64,000 nucleotides of DNA from Dirofilaria immitis (Eukaryota > Nematoda > Chromadorea > Rhabditida > Onchocercidae): positions 806,001 through 870,000 of the forward strand of contig JAKNDB010000104.1 in NCBI GenBank assembly GCA_024305405.1, in the 5' to 3' direction. Under the pieces are notes generated by a model. The model was not told the origin of the DNA, did not search any database, and saw nothing but the letters and a program-made list of their open reading frames with translations. Made by a program: the position numbers and the translations under genes. Positions 13,001 to 24,100 of the stretch are shown in pieces. Each line of letters begins with the position of its first letter. The stretch's first letter is position 1.

Positions 13001-16000
13001 GCAATTTTCATAAAGTTTGTAAAGTTATAAAAATTAACTACCCCATTGTCTAAGCGAAATTAATTTTCTATTTGAAAGCAAAAGCGATGGAACTGCAATT
13101 GATATTTCCAGTTAACAAATCAATTTGATCTCAATTAATAATGACATCATTATCAGAAGTTTTATTTCCAAATATTAACTTTTTCTCAGCTCATTTCATT
13201 CATGAACATCTATCCTGAATTTCCTATTTCATGTCTTCCTGAATTATCCATTTCAATTTCCAATAATTATTTCTAAGACGTGGATACATTTTTTCTGAAA
13301 CTATTTACCATCATATTATTTCATTTCTCTCATGGATATGATGAGAAATGTTATCAGTGAAGAGGTAATTTGCTACGTACCATGGGTTCAATTCTTTCTC
13401 TCTTTTCTTTCTTCTTTCCTTTTTATAATTATGATAAAATTGATATTATTAAATTATCTTTTATAATCGGAGTTCTCAATGCTTAAGCAGTTGCAAATTG
13501 TAAGTAATAAACATTAAAAAACACCAATATTTGGTTGTTTATTGTTTGCTGTTTATTAATGTTGTTTACATTTTGACAGCGTATGTAGTATACTGGAGAT
13601 GAAGATAATGAAATGAATTGTGGCTGTTATTTTCGATAATTTTGATCAATTTTATTTTAGCCAATTTTTTTCTATCATTTAGAAAAAGTAAAGTTTATAT
13701 TAAAAACAGCACAATATTCGATATATTATTATTGTTATGGATAAGTGAAAATTTGTCGAAATTTTTATAGCACTCAATAATCGCAATATTTAAACATATG
13801 GAAAATCGATTGATTTTTTATTATTTTTAGTGTTTTTTTACACATTGGATTTTTTCTGATTTTTAATTTTTTTATAAAAAGAAATAAAATTTTTATAACT
13901 TTTCTTTTGCTAAATATAACAAATGATTTATGATAATTAATGATTTATATTTCAAAGAGAAAAATAAAGGAAGTAAAGGAGAAGAAGATAATGTCTGAAA
14001 AATTCATAAATTCTTCATCGATCATATGTAATATTACTTTTGAATTAATCTGATTTATTTGGCTTATTTATGTATTTATTTATTTAACGACGCATTAAAG
14101 TATTAAATTGTATATACTAAATTTTGTTTCGTTCCGTTTTCGCAATAATTCTTTTAGAAAAGTTGAAATTTGTTTAAAATTTATAGTTATCGATTACGAT
14201 CGCTAATGTTTTAATTTTCGCTGTGAGTAATAAGTGAGACAGGTATATACTAAGATGATGATCGAATCACTTATTTCAATGGTTCGGTATCTGTCACCGA
14301 AAGAAGATGATGATGCCACCGATCGGTTGCATTACCTTTATAGCAGTAATATTCTGCTTGCATTTGCTGTCTTGATAAGTTTCAAGCAATTTGGTGGTCG
14401 ACCGTTGGAATGCATGTTTCCTAACAAATTTCCTGGATCATGGGAACAAGTGCTTTTTGGAATTTAAAAATAAAAAAGATGCATTTTAAAGTTTTGAATT
14501 TTATTGCACCATAAATAAAGCAATTAATGGCCAAAGGTAAAAATTAAATTGAAAATTATTTTATAAAAGATTTGAATGAAACAAATCAATGCATCCTTTG
14601 AGTGCAGTACATTCTCCTAATATAGTTATAGCTTTATACCTAATCAATGTCTATTATCAAGTAATTAATTAATCTGTTAAACTTATCCGCTTTAACTTAA
14701 ATTTATAATCTGCTAAATATTTCAATTATTTCATTGATATTTCAATGGATTGATTCTATCCCTACACTGATCTTTAATTCAGTATGCAGAAAATTATTGT
14801 TGGTCACGTGATACGTATTACGTACAACCAGATGTTCACGTGGCAACATTGAAACAACACGAAAGATATACGCCAGAGCGACAATTATCTTATTATAAAT
14901 GGGTACCATTCTTTCTACTCCTACAAGCTGCATGTTTTCGAGTACCGAGTATATTTTGGAATTACTTATCTTTTAGTTCAGGTAACATTAATTCATTTTC
15001 TCGAGAAATTTATATCCATTTTATACCATATAGTGAATGATACAATTTATTGATTTTTAGTGGAACAAATAAGTCTTTACTCACTGATATAGCATTTTTT
15101 CTTTCAGGAATACGAATTCATGAAATAGTCGAGAAAGCAATGGATCCAGCAAATCTTGATGAAAGTATAAGAAATCGAAATATTGAAACGCTAACACGTC
15201 ATATGCAAAACGCTTTGAAATTTCATCGAAGGATATTAAAGTTCTGTTAGCATGTGACCTTTACTTTTTCTACCTGACCCAAATTATTTTAATTTTAACA
15301 ATTTCATTATTTATGCATCAAATTTTTACAGGCGGAAAATTGAAGTTCATAAACGAATGAAATTTTTAAATGTCCGATATACGGCATTTTTCATATCATT
15401 GATGTATTTGACTACTAAAGCATTGTATCTTGCCAATGCAATTCTTCAACTCAGCATACTTAACAAGTGAAATAATTTTTTCCTTTTTCTTAATGACCAA
15501 AGAAAAACTTAATTTCTTTTTACCCTAGTGCTCCACTTGTTCTCGAGAAACAGAATTTTTCCTAATCCGATATTGTGATTGGTTATTGATGATAGAAATG
15601 GATTAGATTTATATTCATATTAAATAAACTAAAATATAACTAGTTATTCAATTATTCATACAATTTGAACAGATTTCTTATGATATGAAGAAAATTTTTT
15701 CAGCTATTAAAAATTTGGTCAATTTTCATGGTTTCTTAGAATATCTTTTGAATTTTTTAGGTTTTTGCGAACAGATACAAGTAATTGGTATGGTTTCGAT
15801 GTAATTAGAGATATTATAAATGGTACCGAATGGACAACATCCGGTTATTTTCCTCGCGTTTCAGTATGTGATTTCACGGTTAGTATAAAATATATTACTG
15901 ATAATTGATAACAGATCTTTAGGAATTTGTTAATTTTCTTTTTGGTTAATCCGTTTTTATTAAAAAAAAAAAAAGATGTAAAATACTTCGAAAATTAAAG

Positions 16001-17424
16001 AAAAATTTTATTTCGTGACTTTTTATCAAATTTCAAATCTTTTAGGTTCGACAAGTTGGTAACATTCAGCGATATTCCGTTCAATGTGTTTTAGTTATAA
16101 ATATGTTCAATGAAAAAATATTTGTCTTTCTTTGGTTCTGGTATTTATTCCTTGTCATCTGTACTGTTTTATCATTTTTTATTGGTTCATCGTTCTTACT
16201 TGTCCGTGTTTTGGCCATTGGTTCATTTCACAGAATTTGGAATTATCCGAAATGAAATTTGATCCTGATAGTAAGTCTAGCAAGTTTCAACATCATTGCA
16301 CTAATTTTTTTCTTTCTAAATTTTAATATATTTTTAATATTATGCTGTTTTCTCCCGAACTTTTCATATTATATAAAGCTCGATTCAAAATTATTCTTTT
16401 CTGACCCCCAAAAAAAAACTTACAAGGCGATCTTATCTAAAAAGCAATCCTAACTAATATGAGTAGGGAAGGATTCCATTTCTCGTATTTTCATAAAATC
16501 TAATTAGAATTAAATAATTTCATAAAATATCTAAAAATTTTACATTAATTAAATTTGATGAATAATCGGATTATTTTCATTAAAATGATTAGTTCGAAGT
16601 TGATTGTCGTCTAATATACGATCAAATCACTAGTCTTACTAAATGAATAATTGTAATGGTGTTACTGTAAAATTTAAACAAATAAAAAAGATTTTTAGCT
16701 AAAGCAAAGAAGTAGATCGATTTGTTAGAAGTTATCTACGATGCGATGGTTTGTTTGTATTACGAATGGTTGAAATTCATGCTGGTGTATTGTTTGTTAC
16801 TGATCTGATACTTTCACTTTGGAATGCTTTTTATGAAGTTGAAGAAAAGGTACTTTTTATTTTCACTTTGAAATGCTTCTTATGAAATTGAAAAAAAGTA
16901 CTTTTCCTGAAAAAAATGATTTCATGCATCATTCTTGAAATTCTCCTTTCCTTTTCCTTATGGCCATCGATTTTTCTTGTTTTTTGTTTATAAATAAGTT
17001 CCCCTAAAACCACTTTTTCTTTTGAATTTAGAAAAAAATAAAAGTTTTCGAAATGATACGATAGTTTACATTGTATATATGTTTAGCACTTATTTCAGAA
17101 ATATAAAAAGCGAACTTCATGAAAATTTTTAGAAAACTGAAATAATAAATGACCAAAAGACTTCGATTTTTGGTACTACTTCAAGATTTTCTTTTAAATT
17201 ATAATTATTTAGCTTTCTGAAAGTCGTGAATCGATGGATGATTGTAAGGAAAATGCTAGTAATACATACCTAGCGGATTCCTTATCAACCGATACAACCA
17301 TAAAGAGAAGTTTATCCGTTTACGAAAACCAGTAAAAGAATTAAAAGTTGATGCTGAAGTGAATACAATACTGCTTCCACTAATACCGGAAAGTCCACAG
17401 AATGAAAAGACTGAAGATATATGA
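9836..17424 (+). CDS. Innexin (gap-junction channel) with two alternative first exons
   Basis: Innexins form invertebrate gap junctions and hemichannels. Exons: 1a 9836-10030 or 1b 14255-14449, then 14783-14981, 15108-15240, 15332-15466, 15761-15878, 16046-16270, 16699-16849, 17213-17424; about 456 residues. Both first exons carry DRLHY, TM1 and the first loop cysteine (EC). The shared exons have YCW in loop 1, TM2, TM3 with FLNVRY, the loop 2 cysteines CDF and VQC, TM4 and a cytoplasmic tail with [10 protein letters not shown] and FVLRM. The frame holds only if one base is added at each of three runs: T 16175-16180 (restoring FFYWF in TM4), A 16706-16708, and A 17302-17304. Without the last, the protein would stop at 17333-17335. 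The 4.2 kb between exons 1a and 1b holds no other gene. I cannot assign it to a specific inx gene; it resembles the YAENYCW subgroup. Confidence 0.9.
11261..11310 (+). repeat. Polypurine GA-rich tract in innexin intron
   Basis: About 50 bp made almost entirely of A and G with a (GA)n core, inside the long interval between innexin exons 1a and 1b. Nearby, 11407-11450 is a degenerate GGAAT/GAATA pentamer array. Both are simple-sequence DNA with no coding potential. Confidence 0.8.
14255..14449 (+). CDS. Innexin alternative first exon 1b (canonical form)
   Basis: It encodes 65 residues from [10 protein letters not shown] to PGSWEQ, with [14 protein letters not shown]1 ([10 protein letters not shown]) and FGGRPLEC, the standard innexin N-terminus. 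The ATG at 14255 is preferred over a GTG further upstream because it aligns with exon 1a and other innexins. The donor is CAA|gtgctt in phase 0, joining YAENYCW at 14783. Confidence 0.85.
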
Positions 17425-19148
17425 ATTGATATTATAATTTTGAAGTATTTACATTATATGTTATCAGTGATCTCTTCTTATCACTTATTTTTTCTCATTC
17501 CAAATCGGGTAAGTTCATGTTAGAAAGCTTCTTTTATTATCCTAATTTTTTTTTAATTGTGAGGAAAAATGGACACTGATCACCTACAGTGAGTATTATT
17601 GACATTGCCATAAATTCAGCAAAACTATTTTCAAATTGTCATTATTTCAGCGACAACTTCCAAATAACTTATAGAATTCCTTTCAATTTACATTAATGAC
17701 AAACTAGATTTTTATGAATCCATAACTTAATAGAATAATCTTTTCAGCTAGGTGAAGATTATTAGTTTTTAGAATCTTTTTCGAGATTGTCTCTCTTCGA
17801 GGCAGTTTTAAATATTATATAATGCGAATTTTGGTAAGAAAAATTTACTTTTGGCTTCATTTATATGGCCAAGCTTTGAGGTATAATTTATCATTACCTG
17901 AAATAACCAATATCATTTCCAAAAGGAATCTTGGTAAAAATTATAGTTTTAATTTGTCTTTAGAAAAAAGCTAAGGAACCAGAAAACGTTAAATGCATAA
18001 TCTTTTAACAACGCATTTGCTATCAGAGAATTTTTTTACCGATATTATTTTTCCTTAATATTAGACGTTGGGTTTTGAATTTTTGTTTGCTTCAATTCTG
18101 TTTTATACCAGCTCCTTAATTGACGACATCTTTTGTTTCGTGCCTTTTCCATCTTTTTTAATTGATCAAGATCAAGTTTTATTTTTATCCAACTTATTTC
18201 TTTTATTGCTTAAAAACTCTTACTTATACAATGTAGTGAAACAGTTTTTGAATAGAAGAAATGAAATCTTGAAATGAGAAAGAACATTTCCATTAAATTT
18301 AAACTTTACTTTTTATGTTTCTAAACTAATTAAGTTATCAAGGATTTCTGATCGAATTATACCGCCGCTGTCCTTATATTTTATACGACAGCAATCCTTA
18401 AGATTGACTTTTCTGTCGTTGATTTTTATTATTATTTGATGCTTTCATTGTTTGATGTATTTCTTTTCCTATCAATTACAAATAAATCAAATGCAAATTT
18501 TGTAGAGTATCACAAAACAAACAAACCATATATATATCATTCATTATTGAACGAAAAATCCATTCAGAATATACTACACAACAAAATTTTTCAACAGATT
18601 ACATCAATATCATCATAGGTGATAACATATTATCAATATGTATTGACAAAATATTTACCTTTTATGATAAAGCAGAACTCGTTTAACTCAATTCGCCTGG
18701 GAAGAGCGACAACAAAGTTGAAATACGTTCAAAAGCTTCGAGTTGATATAATGAGCTGTACACTTCATAGATTACATTAATTATTTTGATATCATTTATT
18801 CTATACCTAATTTTGTCATTCCATATATCATATCCACAAAACTTGATTTATTTCATTTAACTTCATTTTAATGAAATCATCTTTCATATCCAACTATTTC
18901 ATATTTTGATATTGCATTCATTCATCGAACAAGAAGTTGCAATGTTACGACATATAATAATTGTATGATGATATTGTATTTCTTCTACCAATTCTAAAGA
19001 TCTTTTATAGAAATTTTAATGCTACATTCACCATCTATATTATTCATTCACTCTCTATAACATTTTGATGGCTGGTTGCATTTTCAATTTTACATTTAAA
19101 ATATATTCAATATCATTCATGTCATATGTTATTTTCGGATACAAGAAA

Positions 19149-19416
19149 GTCTGTTTAGAAACTCAGGATACGATATTATTTTACTTATTATGAAATAGAA
19201 ATCTACATTAGAATGGATATCTGATTGTGATTCGTGAAAGGCACAATAGGAATTCTAGAAAAGTCTTGAAAATTCCAGAAAAATGAAAAATTAATTGAAT
19301 CATTATTAGTAGCGTAATTACGGAAGGGATTCAAATAATTATATCAACTGAATAACGGATTTACGTTAAATTTTAAACGAAAATTTCATATCGTATCCTG
19401 AATTTCTAAACAGACT
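19149..19416. mobile_element. Short inverted-repeat element, MITE-like
   Basis: The left end (from 19149, beginning AGTCTGTTTAGAAA) and the right end (to 19416) are reverse complements over about 30 bp with a single mismatch, enclosing about 210 bp of non-coding AT-rich DNA. Non-autonomous DNA transposons have this shape. I do not see a clear target-site duplication and no transposase is present, so this is a structural call only. Confidence 0.5.
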
Positions 19417-20249
19417 ATTATAATATGTTTGTCGAGTATTAGGTTTAAAGTTCGAGTTAAGTTAGAAGTTAAAACCTCCCGATATTGCTAATCATGTTAC
19501 AGGCTTTATTATTCCTCATTTATTCTATCTTTATTATTCCTCATTTATTCTATTGCTATCTGTCAAGAAATTTTACTATTTCGATTCATTCAAGAGCTAC
19601 TGTTTATTATTTCGAGAAAAAAGTTTAAGATGAATAAATTAACTTTTTGGAACTAAATAATTATTTGCTCAATAAGTAATAGATAGATGAATAATTTTTC
19701 ATTCAATCCTGCAACAGTTATCAAAGAATCAAAGAAACTGAAATAGGTCGTTCTTCTTATATATGAATACTTCAAGGCCAATAAAATTCGACCTCGATCG
19801 ACTGATCATTAATCTCTTCACATCTTTACACATATCGTTCGTATCAAACTCTTTCCGATCCGATTGTAAACGAAGGCTGAGAGAAAGAGAAAAGAAAGTA
19901 TCAACGATCTTTATTCCGTTTGTAACAATCATTCTCATTACACTAAGTATGGTAGTAAGAGAGATAGATTAGTGAAGAGTATTAGAAACAATGCGAGAAT
20001 ATTTAGTTATTGAAGGATTATCTGGCGATTCAAATATCACGGAAGATAGAAAGGAAAGGCGAGAGAGTCATTAACCCCTTCTTTGCTATCATCTTCTTCA
20101 GTTTAAAGGCCAAAGGTTAATATATGAAGTTAAATGGATCTTTGCCTGTACCTATAGAACTTCTTCTGTATGTCTATAGCATGCTTCCATGTATGCAATA
20201 TGCATTTTCATATTATCAATATAAGCGTACATTTGCCTTCTTATGTACA

Positions 20250-20252
20250 TAC

Positions 20253-20299
<47 letters not shown>

Positions 20300-20394
20300 T
20301 GTATGTATGTATGTATGTATGTATGTATGTATGTATGTATGTATGTATGTATGTATGTATGTATGTATGTATGTATGTATGTATGTATGTATGT
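20250..20394 (+). repeat. (AT)n-(GTAT)n microsatellite
   Basis: About 22 bp of alternating AT passes directly into roughly 30 uninterrupted copies of the tetramer GTAT. It produces long artificial open frames on both strands (repeating Met-Tyr-Val-Cys and Tyr-Ile-His-Thr) that should not be annotated. The copy number is probably polymorphic. Confidence 0.97.
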
Positions 20395-21195
20395 GTAACA
20401 CAGAAGTAAAATTTGAAAAGTGAAGGAGGATGCCGTAACTTCCAACCCTTGCATTAATGTATGGGAATAGTACTATTATATTACTAATTAATGATGTAAA
20501 TGCTGATGTTTTTAATTTGATACAATTTACGAATAGCTTTCCAAATGATGTCGAATATTGTTGGTTGCTTCGTATACATATTATATGTACAATGTATGTT
20601 GTAATTGGACATGAAGTTATTTTCAAGTTTCTTTCTTGAAGCTAAGGAAACTAAGTTAAAATAGAAAAATTATAAGATAAAATAGTTGGTTTTAAAAAAT
20701 AACCAAAACATCAGCGGAATTTAATATCTCCTGCATATATTCTTTTAATCTTTTCATACTTTTTTATTCTTATTCAATATTTTCTTTTAATTATTCTTTC
20801 TCATTATGCATCGATGCACTTCGGTTTTCATATCTTTCTTAGTATATATACATACATATTATATATCTGTTCACTTTTTCGTTGTATCATTATCAAATGT
20901 TCATATCTCTCCTAATATTCTATGCTCATTTAGGCATTCCAAACTTTTGTTTGATTTTAGCATTTCCGCCATAATAGTTGTCATTTTAGCTTTCAGGAAT
21001 CTATCGATGATGTTACGTCATCTTAATCTTTGCACTATGCTGCGGCAATGTAATTTATTTCTGGATAATGATCATGTATTATCAGAGACCTTCTTTAATT
21101 ACCAATTACCAGTCGCATATGCTTATCTAAATAATCACAATCAAATTAATTTGAACGAATAATTTCATTTGTTTCAGAAGGTCAACTGAATTTGA

Positions 21196-24100
21196 ATGGA
21201 TGAAATGGTAGCGTTGGATTCATTGCCGGTTAGTGGCAAGGAATGCTATGAGATATCGGAATCGCTACGGAAAATACCGTATGGTGCTTGTCCATTAATA
21301 TTACAGTCTTCAAATTTGTCGCATCAACAATTAACAGACCCGAATGAATCGACTTGTGATACAAAGATCCTTGTGGAATCGTGTGGAAAGTATATTTTTC
21401 CAAAAATTTAACTTTTCAGCCATTAAATTACGTAAAGACTTCTTTTTTCGTTGATTTTTGTAATAAGAACAAAATTATAGCCAAAAATTGTAATCTAAAA
21501 GTTTTCTTTTCTTTTTCATTTTCTTATTGTCTTCCCTTTCCTCTTCCTCCTTCCGTTTCTTTCTCTCTCTCTCCTCCCTCCCTTTTTGCCTGTTAATTTT
21601 GTAATATGTATAGTACATTTGAATCATTATTAATTATAATAACGATCATTCATTCTGCATTCCAGTTTTTTCTCATCGACTGACTATTTCGCAATATTTT
21701 TGATTTTCAAATTCGAGAAAAAAATTGAACGATAAAAATTAAACATTTCAAATGTCAAAGTTCGTTCTTGTCAAATTATTAAATAATAATTGTCGCTTAT
21801 TTATTACTTGTGTATTTCATTCGTTTTTGATTTATCATATCCATGCAGATATCCTGAAGCATCTAATAATATAGAATGCTCGCGGAATATTAATGGATGT
21901 GATGGAGAATCTAATTGCAATAGATCATTTGGTATATCACAGCAGGTATGTGCTTACAGATAGATTCTTAAAAGATATACAGTTCCAAAATTAGCTGGAA
22001 TTCAAAAATACTGCAGCAGTTGCACGAATCGTAATGAGAATTATTTTTCATAGCATTTAACAATTTGTGGATGAGACGAGTTTTTATTCAAAAGTTGAAG
22101 ATAATTATTTTTCTTTATTCAAAAAGTGATGACTGAAGATAATTAACAAAAGTTGTTGAAGATAATTTTCTACTAATCAAAGAATGGTCCGGTTAATCCT
22201 CATACTGATATATGAAACGGCAATATCGTGAATTTGTTTTTATGAAACGGCAATATCGTGATTCTGTTTTTTTGTTGACCTACTACGCATATTTTATCAG
22301 CGTTGATATTTTTTGATCATCAAATTTCATATGTAACAAAATTTTTTAAAAAAATTTCAGAATGGATATATTAAATCGAAGTATGAGTGGATGTCTCAAA
22401 AATATAACAAAAATGAATTCGAGAAGGTATATTTCATTATTTATTATTGTCGTGGCTTGTAAGATGTTAGCAAATCCATACAAGACAGTAGCATAATTTT
22501 AGTTTCATTTATATTCGTAATCGTTGATTTCATTCGGCAAAAATATACTTTTAATCAAAATGTCATAATTAAACGCAATAAATAATATAGTATTAAAGCT
22601 GATCTTTGCTAAATTGCAAAATTTGAAAGCCTTCTATTTTGCACCACTCATGTAAAATCAAAATGTGGAATAAGTTTTATTAGCGGAATATATTTTTTAA
22701 AATATTTAAAAATGTTGTTTTGCACTATGTCAGTAATGATATTTCAGCAACAACTCCTTTACAATGCTTTAGGAACGTTGCATTAGTAATTGTAATTAGT
22801 GTTTTCTTTTGTAATCACTGTACTGATATTTCGGCTTTAACATTTGGTCATCAATTGGTTTTATTAGTTCGTTTGCATTTGGATCTTAATTCCTGAATAA
22901 TATAATTATTGGCTAAGAAGTTCCGTGACTGTTTAAAATTTTTGAAATCAAATGTAGTTAATGACTCTTTCTTGCAGAAAAAGTTTGCTTACCTCATTCT
23001 GTATTTGTTTTTGTTGGTCTGTTTTGTTGATTTTCGCATTGTTGCGAGAATTTCTTCGAAAGCATGGCATTGAAAGAAATTTGGCAGCTGTTGAAAGACC
23101 AGAACAAAAGGTCGGTGGTTTGATTTTTCAAATTTAATTGGTAAATTTTGATAGATGGATGGATAATTGAAGATTTTTCTTCTAATTCATATCATTTTTT
23201 TCATATTTTTGACTATTTTCAGGATTTCGTGCCACTTTTTCAAGATATGAAGCCATTTACGAACGGAACTGCTATATGCGTGTGCGGGATGTTTTTGAAC
23301 GACCGATCTGTAGTGTTCCGGGAGCAACTGTAAAACTTCTGGATCGTTATTCCGAGGATTACAACTGGAGTTATAAGTGAGTTTCCATACTTTTTTAGGT
23401 AAAAAGGTATTCATGATTTTGTCTCAAAATTTACACTCTCAATTTGCTTTCGAAGAACAAGAGCATGCTGCAGAAAAAGTATCCGTTGTATTCCTGAAGA
23501 TGAAAACTGATAATATAAATAAATTATTTAGTTAGCTTCTCGTATTTGTTAGGTACGCAGGAACTGAAACAGAAGTGATCAACATTGGATCGTATAATTA
23601 TATGGGATTTGCTGAAACCGATAGCTTGTGTGGGAAAGAGGCAGCAGCAATTATTGACGAACAAGGATTGTCAACATGTTGCTCGGTCCAACAACTAGGT
23701 AATATCTATGCATATTTTCATTCCGGTAATAGAATGTTTGTTATTTTTTCTTTAATTATTATTTGAATTCTTCAATATAATAATTTAGCACTTGGCTATA
23801 TAACTGTAGTATTTTTTCGCAAAATATTTCTTCTGCTGCAACTTAATAAAATGTAATGTTGAGATTCAAGAATAGTTAATATGCAGTAGCACTTTTTCAT
23901 TCTGTTATTTCCATTTTTGGAACCATCTTTCAATTAATATATGGTACTGTATATAAAAGTTTAGCAATTAGTTCAGATAAACTATTTATATGTTTCAGAG
24001 CAACACGTAACATCACATTTGCAAAATTTATCTTTTACTTAAAACTTAATTTCATTACTGGAATTTATTGCTACAGCTAATATCTGAATGATCCGAATAT

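Larger units (their letters stand above)
17425..21195. other. Intergenic region between innexin and serine palmitoyltransferase
   Basis: About 3.8 kb. It contains a MITE-like element with 30-bp inverted ends (19149-19416), a partial tandem repeat of a TTATTCCTCATTTATTCTAT unit at about 19507-19553, and the large ATGT microsatellite at 20250-20394. A 118-codon open frame at 20806-21162 on + is not supported by splice context or by any family I know. Confidence 0.5.

Noticed and set aside
9836..17424. Innexin gene as a pseudogene because of three frame breaks
   Set aside because: All breaks are one missing base in a short run, splice sites are intact, and unrelated neighbouring genes show the same error type. 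Sequence error is simpler.
20250..20394. CRISPR-like regular repeat
   Set aside because: The unit is a 4-bp microsatellite with no spacers, and the genome is nuclear eukaryotic.
20124..20626. Long open frames of repeating Met-Tyr-Val-Cys or Tyr-Ile-His-Thr
   Set aside because: They are translations of the GTAT microsatellite in several frames and have no coding context.
20806..21162. 118-residue open frame just upstream of serine palmitoyltransferase
   Set aside because: No recognisable domain, AT-driven composition, and the downstream start at 21196 matches an exon of its own. It could at most be untranslated leader.
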